Below are positions 1 through 12,805 of a DNA stretch of 64,000 nucleotides, one piece after another. How positions within the stretch are numbered: position 1 is the stretch's first letter; every line of letters begins with the position of its first letter. The position numbers were made by a program, and so were the translations under genes. The notes below the pieces were generated by a model. That model did no database searches, had not been told where the DNA came from, and was given only the letters and a program-made list of their open reading frames with translations. Source of the DNA: Brachionus plicatilis (Eukaryota > Rotifera > Eurotatoria > Ploima > Brachionidae); contig QEOQ01000258.1 in NCBI GenBank assembly GCA_010279815.1, positions 414,587 to 478,586 of the forward strand, read 5' to 3'.

Positions 1-1345
1 TTTCTTAAATGATATTTACACTTGTTCTAAACAAAAAATCTATTTATGAACTTTGTATCTAAATTCGCAATAAAACTAGACATAAACTAAACTACATTAA
101 AAAACTAAAAATAGTGATTAGTTTACATTTTTAAATGAGCCAAGATCAAAGGAATTTTAATAAAAATGCCAAGTCAAGAAATTTTTGTTTTAAATTCGCA
201 GAGAAAAACACATTGAGATGAAAGGAAAATATTCAAATCTTTTAATTATTTTCTAATCCTATTTATTTAAGTATCTTTTGTTTTTGTTACCTATATATTT
301 TGAAAAAAAATTTAAGCTATTGCAAAATATTTAACTTACATATTCAAATCAAAAACAAAAACTTATTGAATAAACAAATAAATCAACTATTTTTATTATA
401 AAATATTAATGTTTGTGCTAGAGAATTGTTTATTTAGAGGTTAATCTAGATGCTTAACCAAACAAAATTGGAAAAAAATATTCAAACGCTTTGAAAAAAA
501 ATCAAAACGATTTAAAAATATAAAAATTTAATTTTGCATATTCTCACTCAACAGTGACTTCAAATTGATTATCATTTGGCTTGTAAGTCTCCGACTGATA
601 GCTATTCTCGTATTGCTCTACTAAATTTTTTTCCTGCTTATGTCTTTCGAGAAGCTGGTCAACATTGTCATCATTAATGTTATTATAATTTGGATTTTGA
701 ACCACTGCAGAATTCACTTGATCTTTAGGCTTTTCAGGTTCGACTGGAATTTCAAAATACCTGGTACGATTATCAAAATTTTGATCGTACTCTAAGAGAA
801 CTTTAGTATCTTTTAAGTCAATGGGTTGTCTGGGCTTCTCGACTTTATGAGGGGAATAAGGCTTTGTTCCATTCTTATTGATAATAGTTTTATCAACAAG
901 GTCTTTTTCAGCCTGATGTCTTTTGCTTAGTACATCAATTTGTTCATCATTTAAAAAAATTGTTCTGAGTTTAGATGTAACTGGGTCTCGTATTTTTACT
1001 ATAGCTGTATCTTGGGGTCGATTTTTTTTTGAAAGATCCAATTTTTGAGGCATATTTCTGACAGGCTTAGCTGGCATTGCGGCCTTTGTTCTTTCGTTTG
1101 GCGCGCTTTTGCTGATTTGCTGCTGGGTTTCTCTAGACGCTGACTTAACGCGGACAACATTTTTTTCCACATATTCTCTGGCCTAAAAAATGATAAATGT
1201 AAGCTTACATTGTGCAAAAAACTATATTAAGAAGCATGCAAAGCATTGGCGTGAATGTCAGTAATGTTAGCAGAGTTAAAAGCTTGTCAATGTTTATTTT
1301 TTATTTAGATTTTAAAATTAAAATAAAAAACATTAAAATAAAAAT
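1..1345. repeat. Left copy of a recent 1.3-kb segmental duplication
   Basis: This stretch is repeated at 3360-4704 (offset 3359). I see three substitutions in the first 170 bases, then about 1 kb with no difference, covering 3' flank and the whole coding exon, and divergence only after about 1231. Flanking non-coding sequence is as well conserved as the exon, so the duplication is recent or has been gene-converted. The window starts inside this copy, so its true left edge is unknown. An unmerged-haplotype assembly artefact is an alternative. Confidence 0.95.
544..1182 (-). CDS. Duplicated terminal exon of the JHY-like gene (orphan or alternative last exon)
   Basis: The exon starts after a TTTTTTAG acceptor at 1184-1183 and reads A-R-E-Y-V-E-K-N-V-V in phase 0, ending at the TGA at 544, for 212 residues. 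It is base-for-base the same as the last exon of the gene at 3903-8948. The protein is basic, Lys/Asn/Gln-rich and probably disordered. It holds two similar segments with an LxxRHxxEKxLV pattern (LSKRHQAEKDLV and LLERHKQEKNLV). No upstream exons are duplicated with it. It could only be used as a second alternative 3' exon of the same gene, or it is a non-functional copy. Both splice acceptor and stop are intact. Confidence 0.7.
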   Translation of the reverse strand, partial: AREYVEKNVVRVKSASRETQQQISKSAPNERTKAAMPAKPVRNMPQKLDLSKKNRPQDTAIVKIRDPVTSKLRTIFLNDEQIDVLSKRHQAEKDLVDKTIINKNGTKPYSPHKVEKPRQPIDLKDTKVLLEYDQNFDNRTRYFEIPVEPEKPKDQVNSAVVQNPNYNNINDDNVDQLLERHKQEKNLVEQYENSYQSETYKPNDNQFEVTVE

Positions 1346-1435
1346 TTTTCAAATATTTATTTTTATTGAATTCAATTTGACGCACACTACTAATTTTTTT
1401 TAATTTAAAATAAATGTGTTCTTTTAATTTACATA

Positions 1436-1540
1436 ATTCTTTTTTAAAGTAAATTTGGTGACCAAGGGGTCTTATTTTTTACAAGCTAAAAAATTTATGT
1501 AAATTTTGTGATCATGTGGTCATAGAATTGACAAGCCCCA
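1436..1540. repeat. 105-bp direct repeat, copy 1 (GGTCA family)
   Basis: Appears identical to 2464-2568. It contains TGATCATGTGGTCATAG followed by AATTGACAAGCCCCA. Related shorter pieces ending in AATTG(A/G)CxAGCCCC lie at about 31590, 34952 and 37330, so this is a dispersed repeat. Confidence 0.9.
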
Positions 1541-2463
1541 ATATTTTAAACCAAAATTTTAAAATGTTAACTTAACTCTTGCTCTTAACTTCAAAAATGT
1601 CCTCAAGTTAAGTTCATGACTTGACTTTGACTTTATGACTTACGCACCATTCTGGTCTCAATACAGCCAGTCAATAAAATTTTTAAGTTTTTTAAAGGAT
1701 TTCAGGAAAATTATCTACAAAACAACCACAAATTCAAAAAAATTAAGTGACCAGTAAAATAATTTCAGTCTAAAATAATTTTAACTTGGCCATATAATTC
1801 TAAATAATTAATCTGTTTTCTTAAGATTTGTTTTTTTTCTATTAATTTTGAATTAAATTTTTTTTTAAATTGTTGATTTTGAAATCATTGGAACAATGTT
1901 TCGAAAATACCTAAAGAATATACCTGTGCTTAATTTATGTCTGTTTTCTCATGTATTTTTCATCTTTCTATCGGCAAATAAACTTTATTAAGACAAAGAA
2001 TGCTACAAAAAAATATCCAAATAAAAAAATAATTAGACAAATATGAATAAAAATTAAAATGTTGAAAATATTTAATAAATTAATGAAATTCTTTAATTAA
2101 TTAAAATTTAAACAAACTTTCACTGATATTTACCAAATTAAATTTTTACGAAAGAGAACCTTATTCACAAAAAAATATCAAAGTTCCGAATGATAATAGC
2201 TATCTATTTTTGAACTTGTTCAAAATTTTATATAAATTATTTTAAAATAGTGTTTATTCATAATTAATAACAAAATAATTCAAAAAATTTAAGTAAAGTT
2301 TTATTTCTAAGAAAATAAAAAGGGAATAACAATTTTTTCACAGAATAAACTGATTTTTACAGGTTTTTTACAAAAAAAATACATAGATTTGCATCGAACA
2401 AGATTTGAATTTGCATTTGTAAAAAACTTTAGTGCATCAATAAGCATCATAACTCTTAGTTTG

Positions 2464-2568
2464 ATTCTTTTTTAAAGTAAATTTGGTGACCAAGGGGTCT
2501 TATTTTTTACAAGCTAAAAAATTTATGTAAATTTTGTGATCATGTGGTCATAGAATTGACAAGCCCCA
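2464..2568. repeat. 105-bp direct repeat, copy 2 (GGTCA family)
   Basis: Second copy of the 1436-1540 repeat, 1028 bp downstream, with no mismatch that I can see. Flanks are unrelated, so it is a dispersed insertion and not part of the 1.3-kb duplication. Confidence 0.9.
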
Positions 2569-3359
2569 AAATATTAACACTAAAAACTTATATTTTTCAA
2601 GTAGAGTAATTTTTATTATGAATTTATTATGATCTAGAAATTTCAGGCCATTTTTTTTAACCATTTTTAAAACACTTTTCACAATTCAAAAAAAATTCTT
2701 AAGTCAAATGACTTAACTTAAAAAAATATATCTCAAGTGATTTACTTCACGAAAAAAAAAACTTAAAAATTATTTAAATTTTTGACTTACGCAAAAGTCT
2801 GATTAAAACCAATATGGTTTTAAAAATCAAATAATTTAATTTTTATTTTTGTGTAACCAAGAAACACGAAACATGGTCAAATTCTAAATCTGGCTATCAA
2901 GATTTTAATAAGATGATATATCAAGAATTATTGTTGGCATATTATGACCAGTATTGGTCACTAAACTTTCAGTATATTTATATGGTTTTTAGGCATAGAT
3001 CACCAATTGATGGTGATATTATGGGATCTCACAATCAAAATTTAAATATTTAACAACAATCAAATTTGAAAGCCCTTAATAATTATTAATCAAAATATTT
3101 AAAGAAAAATTGATAAAAAGCTTCTAGATTTTTGTAAGATTTAAATCAAAATTTTATTTACAAATTTAATATGAATTTTTCAATAATATTTTTTACATCG
3201 AAGAAAACACTCAAATTGCGATTAATTATGGCAATAATAAGCTTCTAGCAAAATTTATCACTGGTTTTAAAAATTAAGTTAAATAGAAATTTTTCCAAAG
3301 ATTTAAATTTAAATTTAGTTTTCTTAAAAAATAAGTTCTGAATTTTTTCAAATTTATTT

Positions 3360-4704
3360 TTTCTTAAACGATATTTACACTTGTTCTAAATAAAAAATCT
3401 ATTTATGAACTTTGTATCTAAATTCGCAATAAAACTAGACATAAACTAAACTACATTAAAAAACTAAAAATAGTGATTAGTTTACATTTTTAAATGAGCC
3501 AAGATCAAAGGAATTTTAATAAAAATACCAAGTCAAGAAATTTTTGTTTTAAATTCGCAGAGAAAAACACATTGAGATGAAAGGAAAATATTCAAATCTT
3601 TTAATTATTTTCTAATCCTATTTATTTAAGTATCTTTTGTTTTTGTTACCTATATATTTTGAAAAAAAATTTAAGCTATTGCAAAATATTTAACTTACAT
3701 ATTCAAATCAAAAACAAAAACTTATTGAATAAACAAATAAATCAACTATTTTTATTATAAAATATTAATGTTTGTGCTAGAGAATTGTTTATTTAGAGGT
3801 TAATCTAGATGCTTAACCAAACAAAATTGGAAAAAAATATTCAAACGCTTTGAAAAAAAATCAAAACGATTTAAAAATATAAAAATTTAATTTTGCATAT
3901 TCTCACTCAACAGTGACTTCAAATTGATTATCATTTGGCTTGTAAGTCTCCGACTGATAGCTATTCTCGTATTGCTCTACTAAATTTTTTTCCTGCTTAT
4001 GTCTTTCGAGAAGCTGGTCAACATTGTCATCATTAATGTTATTATAATTTGGATTTTGAACCACTGCAGAATTCACTTGATCTTTAGGCTTTTCAGGTTC
4101 GACTGGAATTTCAAAATACCTGGTACGATTATCAAAATTTTGATCGTACTCTAAGAGAACTTTAGTATCTTTTAAGTCAATGGGTTGTCTGGGCTTCTCG
4201 ACTTTATGAGGGGAATAAGGCTTTGTTCCATTCTTATTGATAATAGTTTTATCAACAAGGTCTTTTTCAGCCTGATGTCTTTTGCTTAGTACATCAATTT
4301 GTTCATCATTTAAAAAAATTGTTCTGAGTTTAGATGTAACTGGGTCTCGTATTTTTACTATAGCTGTATCTTGGGGTCGATTTTTTTTTGAAAGATCCAA
4401 TTTTTGAGGCATATTTCTGACAGGCTTAGCTGGCATTGCGGCCTTTGTTCTTTCGTTTGGCGCGCTTTTGCTGATTTGCTGCTGGGTTTCTCTAGACGCT
4501 GACTTAACGCGGACAACATTTTTTTCCACATATTCTCTGGCCTAAAAAATGATAAATGTAAGCTTACATTGTGCAAAAAACTATATTAACAAGCATGCAA
4601 AGCATTGGCGTGAATGTCAGTAATGTTAGCAGAGTTAAAAGCTTGTCAATGTTTATTTTTTATTTATATTCTAAAATTAAAATAAAAAACATTAAAATAA
4701 AAAT
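3360..4704. repeat. Right copy of the 1.3-kb segmental duplication
   Basis: Matches 1-1345. This copy is the one joined to the rest of the gene: the exon at 3903-4541 follows in phase from the exon ending at 4967. Homology fades at about 4704 in a run of A/T. Confidence 0.95.
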
Positions 4705-7700
4705 TCTTTTCAAAAAATTTTATTTACATTTAAAAAAAATCGGTTTATTATTAAAATATATTTCGGGTGTCAATAATATTTTATTGAAAGCATAACATCA
4801 AGTTGTCAATATTCTCTTTGACTTAAAGACTTCTAAATAATTTATATCAATGCTTTGCATGCAAATATTGCCATTAAATATTTAGAAAAAAAGAGAGAAA
4901 AAAATTTTCAAAAGCAATATACAAAAAGGCATTAATAGAGAAAAAAAAAGTCATCTAATTAAATACCCTCTGGGCTTTTGAAGGCTCTTGAACTGGTTGA
5001 CTTTTGATTGAATTTTCTTCGCTTTTCTTTTGTTCTGCAAGCAAAATCTGATTTCTTATCTTGACTCTTTCCGCATAGTCATTCTTCTTCAACGTTGATT
5101 CCAACTTAAATTTAAAATTAAAAAAATAATTTAAAATAATTTCCCAATTACTTTTTGTTTGTAAGCATCACTTTCATAGTCGAAACCCAATTTACCAGTG
5201 TGGTTAGCCACGTTTAGCAAGGCGTCTTTTTTATAATTCCTATAGTCTTTCAGAGTGTATGTTTTAAACGATGGCTTTTGTGTTGTCTTGTGCAATTGAG
5301 CCAAATATCCCTCTAAAAAAAAAAAAAAAATTTTTGAATCCAAAAAATTAGATTCTAGATAGCCAACCTTCATTTCTTATTTCATTATCATATTCATGCT
5401 GTAGCCTGGCGCCCTCGTGCGAAAAAGGTTTTTGTGATTTTTTGTTTAGAGGCGGCAGAGGCTTGAGCTTGTTCAAAGAACCAGAAGATCCTGGCAAAGA
5501 TCGAGATATATTGGTCTCAAATTTTCGAATATATCTGGCCAAAGGATCATTTTGAACATCAAAATCATCATAACTTCTATTGTCATGCCGACCAGGCAAT
5601 AAGTCAACAAGTCTCAGGTTAATATCAACATTTATATGATCCTGATCCTTTATCTTGGTCGAACTTATAGGTATACTTATTTTCTTAGTGGAATTAAAAT
5701 TGTTCGATTCATCCTCAAAGTTTTCCAGAGGCTGCAAGTGCTGCGGAGCTTTTTTAGGTGAACCCTGCACATTTTTAAGTCTCTCTGTGACATTTTTACC
5801 ATGAACATATTCGTATTTTTTCTCTGGATATCGGTGCATTAAATTCTCCTTATTTCTTATAGATTCAATGTTTTTCTCCAAGAAATTGGTTCCATTTGGC
5901 AGAGGAGGTTTTTTGGTAACGCTTTTGTAAGAGCCAACTGACGGCAAAGTGTTAGAGCTTCCCATTTTTTTCTTCAGTCCGCTGTTTTTGTCTCTTGATT
6001 CCTTGGCTTTTTGCAATTTAACCCAATATTCCTGGGCTCTAGAATCACTTCTCTCCACCATATTTTGCTCATTGTTTGATTGATTATCATTTACTCTCAT
6101 CTGGTTGAATTCATTGTTAAGCTCGGTCTCATCGGGCTCAGGCGTGTTCATCTCATAGCTGTCATTATTGCTTTGTTGGGATATGTTTTTATTGCTTCTC
6201 GGAACTGGTACTGGTGGCTGAAGTGGCTGAGCATCATATCGTGTACCAGTTACATTTTGAGGAACATTTTGCAGGCTGCGATTCTCCAAAATTTGGTAAG
6301 GCTGCTGCTGAAAGCTGTTGCCATACTCGTCTTGACCGTAAAAATTACCATTTTGATAGTTGGCGTTTTGGATCAAGGGGTAGGCTGTGTTGTAAAACAT
6401 TGGTTGCACTGGCTCCTGGTAAAACATGTTCTGTTGTGGTATTAATTGAGCTGGTTGAAAATTAATTGGTATAAATTGTGGTGGAGGATTTAATTGAAGT
6501 GAAGAATTAACAATTGGCTGTGACGTAGGGCTTTGAAGGTAAATAACAGGCTGGCCTTGGTATGGAAAAAATTGCTGCTGATGCTGCTGCTGCTGTTGTT
6601 GTATTTGCTGCTGTTGCTGCTGTAAAATGTATTGGTTTTCGATCAAAGGCTGTGAGCTTGGGGGTGAAAGGGGCTGGAATTGCTTTGGTCTACTAGTGGG
6701 ATAATGATTTAAAGCGGAAGGTCTATTATTTTGAACTTCTATCGAGTCGGCAAGTTCGTTCTCGTGAATAGGCTCTTCAGAATTTTTTACTTTTTTTTTA
6801 TTAAATAAAAAAAATTAGTTTAGTCTGCCAAAATTAGACATTAAATAAAGTATTTTGAATGAAATGGTTTTTAAAGCTTGCCAAAAATGAAATTGTGGTG
6901 AATACTAGTTTACAGACTATTTAAAGGTAGAAGAAATTATAAATCGAAATATCGAAAATTTTTCCTCTATTCAGCAGAGAATTCATTAAAATTCATATTT
7001 ATTTTGAAAAGTGACGAAGTCAAGCTCTGGTTGCTATACGAATTTGTTAAATAATAATTTTTGTGTACAAATGAATAAAGCCTAAAGCAACGATTTTTTA
7101 AATTTTAAATAAATTGAAAAGCATTAAGCATATGTTTTTCGAATCCTTGGCGACAAATATTTTTTTCAAAAATAAACATAGAAAAAAAATATATTTTTTA
7201 TGTATTAGGTGTAGATATTTTGTTCTCAACAGGTAATTTGCTGCCTGTATCATTAAAACAATATTAGAAAATTAGATTTAATAAAATTACTTACATCTAT
7301 TACTGGGAGCATTTTGTTTACTTATCGAAGCAACTGCTAGATCGCTGAGAAGTCTGTTCGAACCAATTCGAGTGCTTGCATCTGTGGAAAATTTATTGCT
7401 AAAATTATAAATTTATTTATTTTATTTAATTAAAATCAATTCCTTTGGACCTGCTTCAGTCCTGGATTTTTTTAATTTTTAATTTTACAAAACAAGCATT
7501 TTAAGTACCTAATTAAAAATTTTATTACTTTTCTAGTTGGATTAATTAATTTTTAAAATTATAAAAGCCTTCTAATTAATATTTTCAAAGCCTACGCAAA
7601 AAAACAAAAAATTTAACAAAATTTCCCTTTTAAAAAATAAATTTTTTTGTCACTTTTTCTTTTATTTTTCCAAATCAAATTAAAATCTTTTAATTTTTTT

Positions 7701-8948
7701 AATTATGATGAACGCCATGAGGTTGTCTAGAACAAAACATTTCATAAAACTTATACAAAAAATGTGGACTTCTTTTTTCATGGACATTAAAAAAGCTTTA
7801 CTTGGATTTTTTGGAGAATTTTTTAGCTTAAAATTAAGGTCGGTATGAATCGAAAAATTATTTAGATGACCTTTTATTTTTTTACCGAAATTTAACTATC
7901 AATAAACAAATTTTGTCTTTTTCTTAATTTCCTTGAAGCTATTTGAACCTGTTAATAAAAGTCATAAATACCAATTATATAATGTGAATAAAATAAATAA
8001 ATTTTTAAAATTTTATATTTGATACAAACCTTTTAGTTTTTTTACTTTTTATTAAGAAAAGAATTTTATATTTTAAGTCAATTTTTTTAAGAAAATATTT
8101 TAAAATTGTGTCATCAATCAAAAAAATTTCAACCGACCATTTAAAAAGTATTTGATTTATGCTGTTAAGATTTAAGAAATTAAAATATTTAATGTCCATA
8201 AGGAACCGAATCAGGCAATTTTTTAAAATTAAGTTTTTGAATGGAATTTTAGGAATATCGGAATTTAACCTTTTTGTTTGTTCAATAAAAAATATGAGCA
8301 CTCTTCGTTGAAAGTAATTCAAGTAAATAAAAGAAAACATTTTGAATTAAATCAATATCTTAAATCCTTATAATAAAATTGTTTTAGCATTGTTTTTTCT
8401 TTTTATTTAATTAAAAATATTTATAAGATTTTGCTTTATCATATTCATTTAGGGCAGAAATAAATGTGGTAAATTTTCTGAACAAAAAAAATGGCATTCC
8501 ATAGAAAACTTTTAAGCATTTAAAAAAAAATTGCAAAATCATCATGATATATTGTGGCTGACTAAAATCTATTCTTAAAAAAAATGTTTTAAAATACATA
8601 CAATTGTTGATTGTTGTATGAAAAGGAATTTCTCGGTTGATCTTCGCCAATTTTGTCAAGAGAGTCGTGAAAATTTGGACCAGCGTTCAAGCTTGTATCT
8701 ACATTACTAATGCGACTGTGAACGTATCGATATATGTCATCTTCTTTTTTTGAAAAAGTGGGCGATTCTAGAAAAAATTTTCTTCCTTGTCCCGGTATGT
8801 AGTTTGATTGATTATTTTGATTTGATGACATGTAAGCTGGCTGATTTGATTGATACAGGGTTAATTCGTGGTTATCGTTTGATTCAAGACCCAGTAGGTC
8901 ATTTAGCAAATTTTTATTGTCAATCGTTATAGAACCATACTCTTCCAT
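3903..8948 (-). CDS. JHY-like protein (probable ciliary / junctional cadherin complex regulator homolog), six exons
   Basis: Exons in order on the minus strand: 8948-8602, 7374-7295, 6789-5368, 5312-5152, 5104-4967 and 4541-3903. All phases agree and give about 928 residues. The ATG at 8948 has CAG one base upstream. The exon-2 acceptor (AAG at 7375) was chosen because it keeps the frame; CAG at 7382 would not. The exon-3 acceptor is a poor A-rich AAG, so that junction is the least certain. The N-terminal half is Gln/Asn-rich, with Q runs near the start of exon 3. The conserved part lies in exons 4-6, with motifs YTLKDYRNYKKD, KLGFDYESD, NDYAERVKIRNQ and AREYVEKNV. These recall vertebrate JHY (C11orf63), known for ependymal cilia, but I match them from memory only. 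The last exon is duplicated at 544-1182. Confidence 0.6.
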
Positions 8949-11082
8949 ACTGAACTTAAAATTTTAGCATTATTCTGCAAAAGTTATTTAGAAAAATTAA
9001 GATATCTCTTAATTTTTACAAATCTGATTAAGATCTAAATTCAAAAAAAAAGATTTAAATTTAAAACAAATCCAAAAAAAATTGTAACCATATTAACAAA
9101 AAAAACTTTTTATCGATGAAACAAAATATAAATCAGACAATATTTAAATAGGTCTAGATTTAAGAAGACTTATTAATAAAAATGCTTTTATTAAAAATTT
9201 ATTTTTTTTAGCCAATGAGTCAAATAACAATAAACTTTCACTTTGATTAAAATTTGAATTATTTGAGATAGTTTGCAATTTAAAACCGAACTTTTTGGTT
9301 AATTATAAAACACTTGTTAAAGACAATTTTTTAGACTATAATGCAAAGATTTTCTGGCTTCTCACACAATTTTTAAAGTTTTCACGCTATGCTGGATATT
9401 CTGGTCTTATCATTAATTTAATTTTAGATCTAAAATTATTTAGACTTTAAAAAAAATCAGATTTGTCTAAAAATAATAAAGAATTGGCAAATTTCATATT
9501 TAAAAAATTGAACTAATAAAATATCGTCAAAAGAAATTCATTTTCATTTTTGGGCCCCAAGTATAATTTTTAAAGGTAAATATTTAGAAACATGATGAAA
9601 AATAAAGTAGACACAAAAAAATTGATTAAATATTTAAAAAAAAATACGGAATATGACTTTAAAATTAAAAATAATTAAAAAATAAACTTGAATTGAATGC
9701 TGGCAGATTTTTGTTAAAACATCCATTTATAAAAGGAATTTTCGTTTTTTTATTTCTTAACTAGCAATTGTCAAATTTAAAAAATAAGCTTTTGCCAAAC
9801 CGATGTAATATTTTCCTAAATATGAAAGACTAGCTTAGTATTTTAAGTTAATTAATTTTCAAATATTTCGATCAAATTTTAAAACAACATGAAAAAAGAA
9901 TTTTCGATTTTTTCTAAAATAAAATTAAACTTTGAAATTAGAGTTACAGAAACGATCATAAAAAAAAACTCTATTAGCCTCAAATTTATCAATTTCTTAT
10001 CGTCTAGAATTTAATTTTAAATGTGCATATAAAATCATCCAGAAAAATTTTAATTAATTCGAAAATGTATTTCATGTTGCTATGGTTTTTTTTGTTAAAT
10101 ACTCCTCCGTCTATAACAATCATAAAAAAAAAGGTTTTATATTCTGATTGTCTGGCCTATTTAGAAATTATACAGATTTAAATAATTATTTTCTCGATTT
10201 TTTTGTTAAAAGAAGAAAAATAAATAACTAGCACTGCTGTATTTTGTTGATAAAATATTTCTTTAGGTATAATTGTCAAAACATAGTTAAGACTAAATTT
10301 GACAGCTAAAATTATTTAAATCTTAAAAAAACGATAATATCCATTTAAAATTCAATTACACTAAATTATTTCAATATTAAGTCATCAAACAATAAAAAAA
10401 CAATTAAATGATTTAATTGATTTTTTTATTGTTTTTTTAAATAGTATTTATTAATGTAATTAGAATAATTCAATAATATCGCTTTAGAATATTTTCGAAG
10501 CTAATTTAATTTATTAATAAACATGGAATTCAAATATATGACTTTTAAAAAATTTGATGCAAATTTCTCTGAAGGTGTATCTGAATTGAAGATAAGTTCC
10601 TTCAGATCAACAAAATATACCAGAAAAATTTAAATTTAATTAAAATAAAATAATGAAATAATACGAAAAAATAATAAATTGAAACTTTTTTAATCAATGG
10701 TTTTTCTAGAGAAAATTTGCTAGAGAAAATTTGCTACAAATGTGTCTATCAGATAAATTTTTTTTTAAACTTTAAAAAAAAATTGATTAGAATTGATATG
10801 ATATTCCTGTTCCTAAAAGTCTTAGCTAAAATTAAAAAAAAGAAAATCAGAAAAAAATCTTAAGCTGACCCTTAATTTTCAATATTCTGATAACTGATTA
10901 GTTTTACCCTGTTTTACGATAATTTTTTTTCCCTAAAGCTTGAATAAAAAGTATTAATTCAGGTTTTGGTCTGATTAAGGATCAGATGGTTTCTTATTTG
11001 TAAAAGATAATAGAGGATGCTTAAAATAATGAACAAAATGGGGCTTTTGATTTCTAAAGATGGTGTTAATTGTAGCCTTAGA

Positions 11083-11310
11083 CTTGCCGTAAAACCTGAG
11101 ACTAGACTATTTAAAGGAAAAATGGCCATAGCTTAACACGTCAAAAAGAAAATAGTTTTTTTCTCAAATTTGTTTTTTCAAAATAAAAATTGTAAAAACT
11201 GCCAAAAACTTCAATATTAAAATACCAGTTTAAAAGTGAAGCTTGATATTAGGATAAAGAAACAAATAAAATGACTTCAGAAGCAAGGTAGAGTTTTTTT
11301 TTGAATAAGT
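11083..11310. repeat. Diverged direct repeat, copy 1
   Basis: Shares many blocks with 11583-11815, including GTCAAAAAGAAAATA, AAAATTGTAAAAACTGCC and AAACAAATAAAATGACTT in the same order. A third, shorter and more decayed version follows at about 11820-11920. No coding potential seen. Confidence 0.75.
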
Positions 11311-11582
11311 TACAAGTGCAATTACTTAAATACCACTTGGATTGATTGTAAAATTAATTTTCCCTAAAATTTTTAAATATTTTTCATGGATTATTTGTTG
11401 ATCAAACAAAATCGACTCAAGTTACAAAAACGATTATTTTGAAAATATAATTAAATTTTTTGTAAGTTGAACAAACATTTTATAATCAACCAGCAGCATC
11501 TCCTCTTAAATAACCCGTTAAAAAGTTTAACTTTAATTTAATAATAATATTAATTTTAAAAAATGGAAGTAATTGTAGACTA

Positions 11583-11815
11583 AGCCTTCAATCGTAACTT
11601 GAGACCATACGAGATTATCTAAGAAGAAATAGTCAAAGCTTAACCCGTCAAAAAGAAAATAATTCTCAGATTTGTTTTTTTTTCATAATAAAAATTGTAA
11701 AAACTGCCAAAAACCTCAATAAAAAATTACCAGTTTAAAATCAAATCTTAATATTTGGATTAAGAAACAAATAAAATGACTTAAAAAGCAAACTAGAGAT
11801 TTTTTTTGAATAAAA
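11583..11815. repeat. Diverged direct repeat, copy 2
   Basis: Second copy of the 11083-11310 unit, 500 bp downstream, with scattered substitutions and small indels. This looks like an old tandem duplication of about 500 bp. Confidence 0.75.
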
Positions 11816-12805
11816 CAAGTGAACAAGAAAATCGTTTTCTTGTCAGATTTATTTTTTTTCAAAATTAAAAATTTTTTTAAATTTCAAAAAATTTCCAGAT
11901 AAAAGTGAAGCAAAATAAATCTGTATATTTTCAGATCTTGAAACGATTTGAGTTTTTTAGTCAAGGATTTTATTTAAATTGGAAAGATATCAGTGTATAA
12001 TTTTAAAAATAGATTTTAGTTCAAAAGCTTCACATATTAAATATTTTGATATTTGTTTTCGAATGTTTTAAATTTAGAATATTACTCAAGAAAAAAAATT
12101 ATAAATATTCTTTATGTTTATAAAACTTTTCTAAATGAGAAAAAATTTTAATTAATTTAAAATTTAGTCATATTATTCTTAAAAAATAAAATAAATTTAA
12201 AATTTAAATTAAAAGATTCAAGGTTTATTAGAAATTTTAAAGACAAATTTTTTGCTTTAAAGTTCAAAATTAATTCTATAAATTCGCAGCTGATATATTA
12301 AATATATCACCTAATACCAGGTTCTACTAATTGAATGCAAAATAACTTTCATATATTTTAATGTGTGTGTATATTTTTAGAATTTTCTTCAGAGATTTGA
12401 ATTAATATAAAATAATTTATTTTAAAAGTTTTATTTTCGACTTTTTGAAAAAAAGGGATTAAATTTTTATCTATATTATTTGTTCAAAAATTTATAATTA
12501 ATTTAGATAAATTGTTTTTGGTTCCCTTAAAATAATCAAGCATCAAGTAAACAATTATGAATGCTAGAAATTTATTTTCCACTACTTATTTTTCGTTCGA
12601 GCATATTTGATCGTTTGAAGTTAAACGCAGTTAATTTTTGTTATTTTTTTAACCACTTTGATAACTAAAATGAATTTTTAAATTTAAATTTTTTATCAAA
12701 TTTTTGGGTCAAAGTCGATTTTTGAAAGATAGCAAATAAAAAATAAAATTCACATGATATTTAAAATTAAATAAATTCAATGAAATCCTAAAAAAAAAAT
12801 TTATT

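Larger units (their letters stand above)
1346..3359. other. Non-coding spacer between the duplicated segments
   Basis: No convincing coding sequence. It holds the 105-bp direct repeat pair at 1436-1540 and 2464-2568, and AAGTC/GACTT-rich stretches around 1600-1650 and 2700-2800. These resemble the GACTT-rich ends of the CAGAGTTG element further right (22246-23117). Confidence 0.7.
8949..12805. other. 3.9-kb intergenic region without recognisable genes
   Basis: AT-rich, with no long open frame on either strand. The only structure I see is a direct-repeat group at 11083-11920 and a small A/T hairpin around 10388-10438. Confidence 0.6.

Noticed and set aside
999..1217. 72-codon minus frame overlapping the duplicated exon
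   Set aside because: It is an out-of-frame shadow of the JHY-like terminal exon and is repeated only because the segment is duplicated.
6080..6465. Plus-strand frames of 121 and 83 codons inside the JHY-like exon 3
   Set aside because: They are antisense to a Gln/Asn-rich coding exon whose splice phases are consistent, and show no recognisable domain.
7202..7245. Possible extra JHY exon (CAG followed by an open stretch C-S-K-L-P-V-E-N)
   Set aside because: It would end in a stop after 15 codons. Joining exon 2 directly to exon 3 keeps the frame without it. It could be an alternative end, but nothing supports it.
8005..8340. 111-codon minus frame in a JHY intron
   Set aside because: Composition is Ile/Phe/Lys/Leu only, as expected for translated AT-rich DNA, with no motif.
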